From: Rhodothermales bacterium
GTDB taxonomy: Bacteria > Bacteroidota > Rhodothermia > Rhodothermales > UBA10348
Direction of reading: 5' to 3'
DNA length: 24,570 nt
Assembly (NCBI GenBank): GCA_013003255.1
Contig: JABDJZ010000074.1
Location: forward strand, 1-24,570
Part shown: piece by piece, positions 16,602 to 23,963 of the stretch
How the letters are laid out: each line of letters begins with the position of its first letter
Numbering within the stretch: the stretch's first letter is position 1
The notes under the pieces: generated by a model
What the model saw: only the letters and a program-made list of their open reading frames with translations
Told to the model about the DNA's origin: nothing
Databases searched by the model: none
Translations under genes and position numbers: made by a program

Positions 16602-16944
16602 GCTGGTCTCCGGCGCTGTATGTCCGCCCGCGTAGAGAAGGGGCAACAGCCGAAGTCGGTTTGGCTCCGGCAAGGAGCAACGCGTCAAGGTCCCCGCGTC
16701 GATACCGAATAGTCCGGCCGACGCCGACCGTCGTGAGAGCCCCGCGGCGTCGCGCGCGCTGGAGTGTGGATCGTGAGAGTCTCGTGTACTCGCACGCCTG
16801 CCGTTCGGTGAGAATATCGGAGGTCGAGGCCAGGGGGCGAGCATTCCGATCCTGGCGGAGCGCATCGAACTCAGAGCGTATTTCCTGCCGGACAGCCTGA
16901 AGCAGCTCTGTCTGGTCAATTAGGGAGACTGTCGAACCGATCAT
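16594..16944 (-). CDS. HTH_17 / excisionase (AlpA-like) DNA-binding regulator
   Basis: A 116-aa protein with a MerR-like winged helix-turn-helix of the excisionase/AlpA type at about residues 44-91: ILTERQACEYTRLSRSTLQRARRRG, then the wing VGRTIRYRRGDLDALL. The N-terminus (LLQAVRQEIRSEFDALRQDR) is a likely coiled-coil helix for dimerisation. Such proteins act as recombination directionality factors or as activators of small mobile elements. It is first in an operon with the primase-helicase, whose GTG start overlaps its stop. The start codon is followed on its upstream side by two AT-rich inverted repeats suited to autoregulation. Confidence 0.75.
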   Translation of the reverse strand: MIGSTVSLIDQTELLQAVRQEIRSEFDALRQDRNARPLASTSDILTERQACEYTRLSRSTLQRARRRGALTTVGVGRTIRYRRGDLDALLLAGAKPTSAVAPSLRGRTYSAGDQRV

Positions 16945-16947
16945 AGA

Positions 16948-16998
16948 GATAACGTTTGTTTTCGTTATCCAATTCTAGGTCCTTTATTCCGCGAATAA
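16948..16998 (-). promoter_or_regulatory. Candidate operator region upstream of the HTH/primase operon
   Basis: Two inverted repeats lie just upstream of the HTH gene start: GATAACG (16948-16954) with CGTTATC (16963-16969), and TTATTC (16984-16989) with GAATAA (16993-16998). The patch is AT-rich in a GC-rich setting, and on the minus strand TAGAAT (about 16972-16977) could be a -10 element. The position suggests a promoter controlled by the HTH protein or a host/phage regulator; this is inferred. Confidence 0.45.
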
Positions 16999-17015
16999 GA
17001 AACTGAGGAGTGACT

Positions 17016-17038
17016 GAAAAAGACATCGCTTGATGTCT
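17016..17038 (-). terminator. Rho-independent terminator of the right-end gene
   Basis: On the minus strand, AGACATC, an AAGC loop and GATGTCT (17038 down to 17021) form a 7-bp stem followed directly by a T-run (TTTTTC). It begins 20 bp after the stop codon of the 321-aa gene, separating its transcription from the HTH/primase operon. Confidence 0.75.
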
Positions 17039-17057
17039 ATCGATGACTCCGTCTCTG

Positions 17058-18023
17058 TCAACCCCGGTCGATGTTGGTCTGACGCTTCCGCTCCCTGTAG
17101 TAATTGTTCTTCAGGCTGCCGACGTCAGTGAAGCGAGGCTTAACTCCGGCCTCCATGGATTCCGAGGTGTACAGCTCGATCCTCTGATTCCAGGAGAGAT
17201 CTAGGTGATCGCAGGTCCACTCATACCCCCCTCGTTGCGTACCGAACCGGAATCGTGGATCCGGTGAGGTATCGGCGACCGGTCTGGCTTCCGGCCTGGA
17301 GTCTAACTGGCTGAACGTCGCCCTCGAGATTTGTCCTCCGAGGTTGATGTAATTCTTGCAAACGCTCTCAACCTTGTAAACTTCCAGCCCCATATTACGC
17401 TGCTGTAATCCGTTCCTAAAGCCATTCGATTGCGCGGCTGCAAGTGCTTCGGATTTTGATGCTCCGAAGGCTCGATCGACCACCTCCAAACCCGGCGACG
17501 ATCCCACTCGAACGTCCGACCAGAGATCCAATATTGCATAGGGTGTTTCTCCATCAGGGTCGGCCGAACGCCACTCGGCCCACCAAACGCGCAGCACCTC
17601 GCGGATCTCGAGCAGCGTGGGCCAGATCGAAGCCTCGGCCGAGGTGAGGCGCTCTGAGAGTTCCGTTCGGACGAGCAGGGCCTCGGCATAGGAGAGGCTT
17701 TCTAGACTGTCAGGAGCGTCCAGGTTCAAGAACCGCGCATCGCCCGCGATCTCCTGAGCAAATTCTGGGACCAAGAATGGCTGATTGAAGTCAGGTCGCC
17801 ATGGATTCGGCAGGCTGAAAAGAGCGTCGACGGGCATCGCGCCCGGGTGGTGGTCCCGGAAGTACTCGCCGGCCCTGTCGCTCCACACCAGCCAGGCCGA
17901 GCCCGGGTTTCCTTTGATCCGGTAGCCCCGCTCTTTTGCGACTGACAGCACCTCAGGGGCGAGCCAGGAGCCAGCGATTTCCGGCGAAAATCCTTTCCCA
18001 GGTCCTTTCCCTGAAGGCTCCAT
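17058..18023 (-). CDS. Uncharacterised 321-aa protein at the right end of the island
   Basis: I do not recognise this protein. It has no signal peptide or membrane segment, so it is probably cytoplasmic. Residues about 22-110 form a Trp/Pro-rich block (GSWLAPEVLSVAKERGYRIK, GSAWLVWSDRAGEYFRDHHP, LFSLPNPWRPDFNQPFLVPE), 110-160 look helical (SLSYAEALLVRTELSERLTS, LLEIREVLRVWWAEW), and the C-terminus is Tyr/Lys/Arg-rich (NNYYRERKRQTNI). The first codons (EPSGKGPGKGF) are formed by the TCCTTTCCC pair, so the candidate integrase arm site is inside this gene. It sits between tRNA-Leu and the HTH gene on the same strand, with its own terminator. In the excised circle it would lie across attP from the integrase. 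A role in integration, replication or host interaction cannot be chosen from sequence. Confidence 0.65.
   Translation of the reverse strand: MEPSGKGPGKGFSPEIAGSWLAPEVLSVAKERGYRIKGNPGSAWLVWSDRAGEYFRDHHPGAMPVDALFSLPNPWRPDFNQPFLVPEFAQEIAGDARFLNLDAPDSLESLSYAEALLVRTELSERLTSAEASIWPTLLEIREVLRVWWAEWRSADPDGETPYAILDLWSDVRVGSSPGLEVVDRAFGASKSEALAAAQSNGFRNGLQQRNMGLEVYKVESVCKNYINLGGQISRATFSQLDSRPEARPVADTSPDPRFRFGTQRGGYEWTCDHLDLSWNQRIELYTSESMEAGVKPRFTDVGSLKNNYYRERKRQTNIDRG
17991..18012 (+). repeat. Right tandem TCCTTTCCC pair, candidate integrase arm-type site
   Basis: Two TCCTTTCCC units start at 17991 and 18003, the same 12-bp period and orientation as the left pair at 6461-6482; 20 of 22 positions match. 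It lies about 55 bp from the right att core. Confidence 0.6.
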
Positions 18024-18066
18024 TATCGCGTAACATGCTGTCTGCCAGGTACTTGCACTGGCTCAA

Positions 18067-18082
18067 TTGTACCCCGGGTGGG
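18067..18082 (+). repeat. Right attachment-site copy within the tRNA-Leu 3' end
   Basis: This is the second perfect copy of TTGTACCCCGGGTGGG. Read on the minus strand it supplies the end of the T-stem, the 3' acceptor strand and the discriminator base of tRNA-Leu, so integration leaves the tRNA gene functional. It defines the right boundary of the island. Confidence 0.85.
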
Positions 18083-18152
18083 ACTCGAACCCACACGTCC
18101 AAAGGACATACGATTTTGAGTCGCATGCGTCTACCAATTCCGCCACCGGGGC
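18070..18152 (-). tRNA. tRNA-Leu (anticodon CAA)
   Basis: The minus strand folds as a class II tRNA: acceptor GCCCCGG paired with CCGGGGT (first pair G-U), D-arm GGCGGAATTGGTAGACGC, anticodon loop CTCAAAA with anticodon CAA on a 5-bp stem, long variable arm GTCCTTTGGAC, and T-arm GTGGGTTCGAGTCCCAC. The discriminator is A, as expected for Leu; the CCA end is not encoded. Its 3' end is the integration target of the adjacent island. Confidence 0.95.
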
Positions 18153-18304
18153 AGGTGGGGCGCTGAGCGCCGAGCGCAGATAATACGAAGTCGGGGCGGC
18201 TCGCGGTATGAATTGGGTGTGGTCGTTTCGAGACGCTGCAGCTGGTATCGCGGAAATCGCAGGCTGGCCACGAAACGGCCGGCTCAACCCGGCGTTTGGC
18301 TCGC

Positions 18305-19144
18305 ATGCTGGAATCACTCACTTCCTGGATAGCTGATCTGCCAACCGCTGGTCGAGTGGTGGCGATAATCGTGCTGGCCCTCGTCGGTCATCTGCTGGCC
18401 CGCGGCGTGCAGCATCTCGGCGATCGGTTTCTGAATCCCCACCGCGTCAGTTCGGGGCAGATCCGAAGCTATCCGCGGCTGGCCACGGTAGCCACGTTGG
18501 TGGTGAGCACCTTCACGTTTGCGGTGTATTTCGGTGCGGTCGGCCTGCTTCTCCAGGAGGCGGGCATTTCCCTGGAGACTTACGTGGCCAGCGCCACGGT
18601 GATTGGTCTGGCAGTTGGCTTCGGACTTCAGGGCCTTGTGCAGGACGTGGTAACGGGCCTGACGCTGATCTTCTCAGACACGCTGAACGTCGGCGAAATG
18701 GTCGACCTGTCAGGCAATACCGGTCGGGTTGACAGGATCGGACTTCGATTTACGACGCTCATCAACCTGCTGGACCAGCAGGTGCACATCCCCAACCGCA
18801 ACATCATCCAGATTGGTCGCTACCGCAACGGGTACGTGCGCGCTTATCTGGACGTGACCATCTCAGACAAGACAGACGCCGACGCGGTACTTGCAGCGGT
18901 CAAGCCGGTAGCGGAGGGGATGCATGCAGCGTTTCCGGCCATCGTGCTCACGGAACCTGAATTCATGGGCGTCCAGAAAACGGGGGAGGGCGGATGGAAC
19001 TACCTGCGCATCAAGTTTCGCCTGTGGCCCGGCCAGGGTCCCCTTATTGAGGGAGGCTTTCGTGACCGCGTGCTGGCACGACTAAAACAGTTGGACCCGG
19101 ACTACGCGCTGTGGATGATGACGGTGACGTACCGGTCCCAGTAG
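18305..19144 (+). CDS. MscS-family small mechanosensitive channel
   Basis: A 279-aa inner-membrane channel that should open under membrane tension to release solutes on osmotic downshock. The ATG at 18305 is preferred over the in-frame TTG at 18296. Three membrane helices are visible: VVAIIVLALVGHLLARGV, ATVATLVVSTFTFAVYFGAVGLLL and the pore-lining TM3 with its Ala/Gly pattern (SATVIGLAVGFGLQGLVQDV). Next come the beta-domain start FSDTLNVGEMVDLSGNTGRV, the motif IPNRNIIQ, and an alpha/beta C-terminal domain. It is a short MscS without extra N-terminal helices. It lies just outside the island and diverges from tRNA-Leu. Confidence 0.88.
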   Translation: MLESLTSWIADLPTAGRVVAIIVLALVGHLLARGVQHLGDRFLNPHRVSSGQIRSYPRLATVATLVVSTFTFAVYFGAVGLLLQEAGISLETYVASATVIGLAVGFGLQGLVQDVVTGLTLIFSDTLNVGEMVDLSGNTGRVDRIGLRFTTLINLLDQQVHIPNRNIIQIGRYRNGYVRAYLDVTISDKTDADAVLAAVKPVAEGMHAAFPAIVLTEPEFMGVQKTGEGGWNYLRIKFRLWPGQGPLIEGGFRDRVLARLKQLDPDYALWMMTVTYRSQ

Positions 19145-19177
19145 GCTGGCCGTCAAGTCAGGCAGAATTTTGGAACG

Positions 19178-19210
19178 AACGTGACCCCTCCCGGGCGAAA
19201 GGGTCGCGTT
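19178..19210 (+). terminator. Possible terminator after the MscS gene
   Basis: AACGTGACCC (19178-19187) can pair with GGGTCGCGTT (19201-19210) in a 10-bp stem with one G-U, closed by a 13-nt loop and followed by TAACC rather than a clean T-run. It lies 34 bp past the MscS stop and 31 bp before the next gene. Confidence 0.35.
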
Positions 19211-19240
19211 TAACCAATATCGATTCCCCCCTTTCGAGCC

Positions 19241-20023
19241 ATGCGTATATCTCGACTCCCCGCTCTCCTGCTGGCCATGCTGCTGACCAGCATCTCGGCC
19301 CTGGCGCAGCCAACCGCCGCGGAGGTCCTCGACCAGATGATCGAGGCATTCGAAGCGCGAAGCGCGGGCATCGACAACTACACGGTTGTGTCAGACGCTT
19401 TCACGTCACACTATCGGAGATCCTCTGGGAGTAGCGCGACGCGATTCGAGGTCGGGACGGTAGCGGGGCAGGCCGCCTTGGGCAACATGACCACCCGGTT
19501 CTCGATGGACAATCCTTATGTGGTGCGTCAGCGCTTCGGAACCGGGGTGATGCTCAGCGGGGAGGCCACAATGGGAGGCGCTCCGGTCTGGGTGCTGGAA
19601 GTGGATCCGGCACAAGCGGGCGAGGGACTCAAATCCATGTACCTCTTCGTGGATCAACAGGAGTGGGTGGTTCGAGGCGCCGATCTCGAGGTCAGCGAGG
19701 ATGGTGATGTCAGGCACATTGAGATCCGATTTGAGGACTTCAGGACCACGGACGGCCTCTTGTATCCGTGGCGTTCGTCGGTCCACGTTTCAGGGGACAA
19801 CGCCGGTGTGGATCCCGACGAACTGGCCAGGGCCAGGGCGTCCATGGAAGAGATGGAATCCCGGCTGGCCCATATGCCTCCTGAGCACGCGGCGCTGCTT
19901 CGCTCCCGCCTGGAGGCTTCGATGAAGCGGATTGAGGATTTGACGGCGGGCGAAGGCCTCACGGCCACCTTCAATGTGTCCGAGGTGCGGGTAAACCAGG
20001 GGGTGCCCGCCGACGCGTTCTAG
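19241..20023 (+). CDS. Secreted protein of unknown function (possible LolA-like fold)
   Basis: A 260-aa exported protein: signal peptide MRISRLPALLLAMLLTSISALAQ, then AEVLDQMIEAFEARSAGIDNYTVV. The pattern of an N-terminal helix followed by many beta strands ending in SMYLFVDQQEWVVRGADLEV and IEIRFEDFRTTDGLLYPWRSSV is like the outer-membrane lipoprotein carrier/sorting (LolA-like) fold, where these phrases describe modelling substrate bound on a half-barrel. The C-terminal helix (DELARARASMEEMESRLAHM and on) is an unusual charged insertion before the last strands. No catalytic motif is seen. It is on the same strand as the next gene with a 43-bp gap, so they may be co-transcribed. Confidence 0.6.
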   Translation: MRISRLPALLLAMLLTSISALAQPTAAEVLDQMIEAFEARSAGIDNYTVVSDAFTSHYRRSSGSSATRFEVGTVAGQAALGNMTTRFSMDNPYVVRQRFGTGVMLSGEATMGGAPVWVLEVDPAQAGEGLKSMYLFVDQQEWVVRGADLEVSEDGDVRHIEIRFEDFRTTDGLLYPWRSSVHVSGDNAGVDPDELARARASMEEMESRLAHMPPEHAALLRSRLEASMKRIEDLTAGEGLTATFNVSEVRVNQGVPADAF

Positions 20024-20066
20024 TCTGGCAACAGAGCGCGGCCGGTCCTATCGTGCCGTTCCACTC

Positions 20067-21563
20067 ATGCCCGGCGCCATGTTCCGTCTGATCCTGCTGT
20101 CCTTCCTGGTCGCCGCACCTGCCGCGTCACAGGAGGTTCTCATCTACGCCCACGGTTCGGGCGCTACGGCCGTGGACTCGATGGTCACGCACGCGGATGT
20201 GATCGACATCATCGCACCGCAGGCCTTCCGGGTAGACACACTGGGTGTGGTGCGGGGTCAGGTGGATCCCCGCCTGCTCGAGGAGGCCCGCCGACTGGAT
20301 ATCCAGGTGATCCCGCTCATCGTCAATCCGGGATTCAATCAGGAGTTGATGCACACAGTCCTGGATTCCCCGGCTGCCCGGCAGACGGCCGTGGACTCGA
20401 TGGTCGCGATCGGAACGCGCCACGGCTTCGATGGCTGGCAGTTCGACTTCGAGAACTTCCACGTCTCCTACCGCGACAAGATGACGGCCTTCTACGCCGA
20501 GACGGCGGAGGCCCTGCACGCGGCAGGAATGTCTCTGTCCATCGCGGTTGTGCCGACGGACGGGATTACGGGCGAGAGCCCTTTCGCCCGCTACATGGCC
20601 GACAACTGGCGCAACATGTTCGATATGGCCGCGATGGACTCAATCGGCGATTTCATCTCGCTGATGACTTACGCACAACATGGTGGGGCCACGGCGCCCG
20701 GCCCGATTGCGGGTCTGGCATGGACAGACCGGATGCTGGAATTCGCGCTGGTCCAAGGCGTCGACCCCGCGCGGATTTCGCTGGGGATGCCCTTCTACTC
20801 AGGCCACTGGGAGGCGCACCATTCGGAGCGGACCGGGCTCAGGCCGGTAGGCCGTGAAGTGCCTTACCGACGGGTGCACGAACTGCTTGAGGCCGGCGGC
20901 ACCACGCCGCAATGGCTTCCGGACGTCGGCGCGTCCCTGGCCTATTGGGAGCAGGAGGGAACGTATCAGTGGCTCTTCATCGAAGATGGTCAGGCCCTTC
21001 GGGCGAAGCTGGAGGCATTTCGCCCGGAGCTCCGGGGAATCTCGATCTGGGTGATGGGCGCCGAAGCGCCTGGCGTGTGGGACGAGATCAGGCGCTGGAA
21101 GACGCGGACCCCGGACTTGCACGCGCAGGACCATCAACATCAACACACAGAGGCCGCGGACGCTGCAGCCCCCGTGCACGATTCGGCACTTCTGGAGGCC
21201 ATCCTGGAGGACGTTCGCCTCGGCTGGGAGAACGGAGACGGGACGCCGTTTTACCAGCACTTTCTGGATTGGGATGGCGCCCGCTACTTCGAGGGCGGTG
21301 GCCAGAATGAGGGCCTCGAGGGCCTCGTAATAAACCACGTGGAGCCGGAGGCTGAGTTGGGACTTCAGCTGGGCTTTTCCAACATCCAGACCCATTTCGA
21401 AGGCGCTTTCGCTTGGGCGGTGGTCGATACCGAGATCAAGTTGACCACCTCGGATGGGCGCGACATTCACAACACTGGACACGGGACCTACTTATTCCGC
21501 TGGGTCGATGATGCCTGGAAGGTGGTACACACTCAGTCGGCCAGCAGACCGATCCGTCGCTAG
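20067..21563 (+). CDS. Secreted GH18-like protein fused to an NTF2/SnoaL-like domain
   Basis: A 498-aa exported protein. The signal peptide is LILLSFLVAAPAASQ; Met5 (20079) is an equally good start. Residues about 22-345 form a GH18-type TIM barrel: EVLIYAHGSG, VIPLIVNPGFN, the active-site strand FDGWQFDFEN with Asp122, Asp127 and acid Glu129, SIAVVPTD, FISLMTYAQHGG, ISLGMPFYSG and GISIWVMGAEAPGVW. The DGxxxDxE spacing is that of the YaaH/CFLE-like GH18 branch, which acts on peptidoglycan or chitin-like glycans. A His-rich linker (HAQDHQHQHTEAADAAAP) leads to an NTF2/SnoaL/DUF4440-like domain (ALLEAILEDVRLGWENGDGT, HGTYLFRWVDDAWKVVHTQ). This fusion is uncommon to my knowledge. The substrate is unknown. 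Confidence 0.75.
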   Translation: MPGAMFRLILLSFLVAAPAASQEVLIYAHGSGATAVDSMVTHADVIDIIAPQAFRVDTLGVVRGQVDPRLLEEARRLDIQVIPLIVNPGFNQELMHTVLDSPAARQTAVDSMVAIGTRHGFDGWQFDFENFHVSYRDKMTAFYAETAEALHAAGMSLSIAVVPTDGITGESPFARYMADNWRNMFDMAAMDSIGDFISLMTYAQHGGATAPGPIAGLAWTDRMLEFALVQGVDPARISLGMPFYSGHWEAHHSERTGLRPVGREVPYRRVHELLEAGGTTPQWLPDVGASLAYWEQEGTYQWLFIEDGQALRAKLEAFRPELRGISIWVMGAEAPGVWDEIRRWKTRTPDLHAQDHQHQHTEAADAAAPVHDSALLEAILEDVRLGWENGDGTPFYQHFLDWDGARYFEGGGQNEGLEGLVINHVEPEAELGLQLGFSNIQTHFEGAFAWAVVDTEIKLTTSDGRDIHNTGHGTYLFRWVDDAWKVVHTQSASRPIRR

Positions 21564-21588
21564 CTCAAAAGACCGTACACACGCGGCT

Positions 21589-22893
21589 CTACGGCCGCTC
21601 CCGAATTATCTCCAGCCGCTCGTAAACGTCCTCCTCCCAGTAGGGAGACCGAAGTAGCTCCACCAACTCCATCGAGTACCGGCCATCGGTCGCCTCAAGG
21701 GCAATGAGCCTCCGGTCCGGCCCGGTGGACCGCCACCACAATTCGCGGGGTGCGGTGTCCTCTCCGATCAGCGATTCCACCACGCCGTCATAGCTGAGAC
21801 TGATTCGCTGAGCGTCCAGCCCGCCCCGAACCTCCGAACCCTCCAGCGAGGCGGTTGCGCGAACAGTTGATCCCTCGTGAGTCAGCACGCGAAACGTCAC
21901 AGGTCCATCCGACAGGTCCAGGCCCCGAATCAGAACGGGGATCGCCGCCGGCGGATACACCCCGGGGCCGAGTAGCCATGCGTCGGTCGCATTGCCGTAA
22001 TCATCGCTACGGAAGAGGTGATCCACAGCGCCATCGGACCCGAATACAAACTCGCGATATTGGTTGGCGCACCAGTCAAAACTGGCGAAAGAGGCCTTTA
22101 GCGGGGCGAGGTCGGCCTGCCTGAGGTTGGCCACCCAGCTCCGCTTGTACTCATATGACAGGCTCTCGAACTCATAGAACAGGGCATACTTGAACGCGGA
22201 AACGGCATCGGTCGATGACGCCGTGGCCTTGCTTCCGGCGGCCGGGTCAAAGTCATGCTTCACCAGGTAGGTGCCAACCAGAAACTGTTGGTCAGCGTCC
22301 TGGCCGTACTGATTTTGCGTCCGTTCCACGCGGTAGAAGGCCATCTCAGCCTGGCCGTCATTCCAGAGGTCAGCCTGCAGGTAGGCGGTGTCCGTGATGG
22401 ACGGTAAGGTCGAGGACCGAAGGGTTGGGGCCTCTGTCGTCAAAGACCAGATCACCACCATGGACGCTACAATGCCGACTCCCACGGCTGACCGGGCGCC
22501 TGCGGAACTCAATGCGCGAACGGTCGCGGGACCAAGAATCCAGGCCACCGGCAGAAACACAAGGACGGCCGTTGCCAAGCCGGGGCCGTACTCGCCCAGA
22601 ATGAGCGTGGCGCTGAGGTGAAACACCACGTTCACCACCAGCGCGGACACGTAGGCGAGCAAGACCCAGACGCTACCTCCAACCGCCGGTGATCGCGATG
22701 CCCCCCAGGCGCACCAAATGGCCACCGCGAACAGGGGGATGTGCGAGACCAGGAAGAACTCGGTAGTCGTGGTGCCGAAATGCAGGGTCGCCCAGGCAGG
22801 GAAGGTCCACACCTCCTCAAGGACGTGGATCGTGAGCGCGAGGACCAGGAGCCAGGAGCGCCTGCCTACCGAAGTGGCCGCAGCGTCGGACAT
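21589..22893 (-). CDS. HXXEE-type membrane protein with large C-terminal domain
   Basis: A 434-aa protein. Residues about 10-160 are the HXXEE integral-membrane domain: IHVLEE (the His-x-x-Glu-Glu signature), a conserved SHIPLFAVAIWCAWG helix and VVNVVFHLSATLILGEYGPG, giving about five helices. HXXEE proteins resemble a compact membrane hydrolase fold, but their function is not known. After a further anchor segment (VGIVASMVVIWSLTT), residues about 175-434 form a soluble, probably extracytoplasmic domain beginning LWNDGQAEMAFYRVERTQNQ and containing FEFESLSYEYKRSW-like motifs; similar stretches occur in Bacteroidota secreted proteins misannotated as septum formation proteins. The start is 4 bp after the stop of the upstream zinc hydrolase gene, indicating an operon. 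Confidence 0.65.
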   Translation of the reverse strand: MSDAAATSVGRRSWLLVLALTIHVLEEVWTFPAWATLHFGTTTTEFFLVSHIPLFAVAIWCAWGASRSPAVGGSVWVLLAYVSALVVNVVFHLSATLILGEYGPGLATAVLVFLPVAWILGPATVRALSSAGARSAVGVGIVASMVVIWSLTTEAPTLRSSTLPSITDTAYLQADLWNDGQAEMAFYRVERTQNQYGQDADQQFLVGTYLVKHDFDPAAGSKATASSTDAVSAFKYALFYEFESLSYEYKRSWVANLRQADLAPLKASFASFDWCANQYREFVFGSDGAVDHLFRSDDYGNATDAWLLGPGVYPPAAIPVLIRGLDLSDGPVTFRVLTHEGSTVRATASLEGSEVRGGLDAQRISLSYDGVVESLIGEDTAPRELWWRSTGPDRRLIALEATDGRYSMELVELLRSPYWEEDVYERLEIIRERP

Positions 22894-22897
22894 GGCA

Positions 22898-23863
22898 TTA
22901 GGAGTAGGCGATTGCCATCAAGGGGTCGTCATCATTGATGGCCAGTGAGGTGACCAGGAAGAGCACTTCTCCGCTGACCGGTGCATGCGCCTCCTGGAGC
23001 GTTTCGCCAAAGATGTCCGCCACTCGTCCAACGAACTGCCCCTCGGTCACGTGGTCCCCCACGGATACGCTGGGGTAGAACAGCCCCTCGTGCGCTGACC
23101 GGAGCCACTCCCAGCCGCCCAGCTCCACTGCAGTTTCGCCAGGGTCATCGACGGGCTCATACATCTCGAATTCAGTCATCACCCGCCGAACGCCAGACTG
23201 AAGAATGTCCACCTCGTCTTCGTTCCAGACACCTTGACCACCAGCCTCGGTCAGGAGGGCCGGGATCCCGTCGCGAGCGGCCGCCGCGTAGGTGGTGCCA
23301 GCCAGTCCCCCCGTGTCTCGCTTGACCAGCATCGCTCGAATTCCATAGGCCTCCGCCATCCGTCGGGCCGTCCGGTCAACCGCCTCGTTACCGGTGAGGT
23401 TGAACGAGACAAAAGGGACGAGGGCCTCGATCATGTCACCACCGTGCATGTCGATGTAGAGGTCGCCGCGTGAGATGACGTTTCGAAACAGCCAGGCGGC
23501 CCATGCCCTGGTAAAGGTGCCCTCGGGATCCCCAGGGAACTGGCGGTTGAGATTGAGTCCATCTACCGGCGTGACGTAGATGCTGCGGGCCTTGAATGCG
23601 ATGGGGTTGGCGCTCGGGACAATGAGCATCCGTCCCTTGAGCTTGGTAGGGTCGATGGACTGGCCCAGGCGGGTGGCGGCCTCCACACACGGGTACTCGC
23701 CCCCGTGGATTCCGGCGGTCACTACCAACGTCGGTCCCTCCTCGGCGCCGTTGATCAGGTAAACCGGGAGCTTGACGATGATGCCACGGATCTCGATCTC
23801 CACGAATCCGTGATCCTTCTGGCCCGGGCGGACAGAGTGGGAGGTAAAGGTGAAGGTGTCCAT
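22898..23863 (-). CDS. Succinylglutamate desuccinylase/aspartoacylase-family zinc hydrolase
   Basis: A 321-aa cytoplasmic M14-like amidohydrolase that probably cleaves an N-acylated amino acid or related amide; the true substrate is not visible. Zinc ligands are His53 and Glu56 in TAGIHGGEYP and His140 in LYIDMHGGD. The substrate-binding Arg is in GLNLNRQFPG, and the catalytic Glu206 in LLTEAGG is present. The C-terminal ~80 residues (LFYPSVSVGDHVTEGQFVGR and APVSGEVLFL) are the lipoyl-like beta-barrel typical of this AstE/AspA subgroup. It leads the two-gene minus-strand unit with the HXXEE protein. Divergent with the gene at 23964. Confidence 0.85.
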   Translation of the reverse strand: MDTFTFTSHSVRPGQKDHGFVEIEIRGIIVKLPVYLINGAEEGPTLVVTAGIHGGEYPCVEAATRLGQSIDPTKLKGRMLIVPSANPIAFKARSIYVTPVDGLNLNRQFPGDPEGTFTRAWAAWLFRNVISRGDLYIDMHGGDMIEALVPFVSFNLTGNEAVDRTARRMAEAYGIRAMLVKRDTGGLAGTTYAAAARDGIPALLTEAGGQGVWNEDEVDILQSGVRRVMTEFEMYEPVDDPGETAVELGGWEWLRSAHEGLFYPSVSVGDHVTEGQFVGRVADIFGETLQEAHAPVSGEVLFLVTSLAINDDDPLMAIAYS

Positions 23864-23963
23864 GGGCGCTTGGGGGATGACGGAGGTTCATAATAGGCCA
23901 CCCGCCGCGCTTCGGATACAGTGAAATCAGGGACCCCTGAGTCTGCATGTCCGTAGTGCGCGC

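Larger units (their letters stand above)
6329..18082. mobile_element. tRNA-Leu-integrated island with integrase, HTH regulator and primase-helicase (phage-satellite-like)
   Basis: The element is delimited by the 16-bp direct repeat at 6329-6344 and 18067-18082. It contains a tyrosine integrase at the left end; an unknown end protein, HTH regulator and broken primase-helicase at the right end; and cargo (AraC regulator, T9SS-exported protein, FkbM-like methyltransferase) between. No structural phage genes, relaxase or conjugation genes were found, so it is either a satellite-type element or a decayed integrative element. By eye its base composition is more variable and less GC-rich than the flanks, especially in the T9SS gene. 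When excised, the integrase and the right-end gene would be divergent on either side of attP. Confidence 0.75.

Noticed and set aside
16602..16919. Extended N-terminus of the primase ORF
   Set aside because: This part overlaps the HTH gene in another frame and is Arg/Ser/Pro-rich without domain character; the GTG at 16601 fits better.
20799..21482. 227-aa minus-strand frame opposite the GH18-like gene
   Set aside because: Shadow of the GH18/SnoaL gene, whose motifs are unambiguous on the plus strand.
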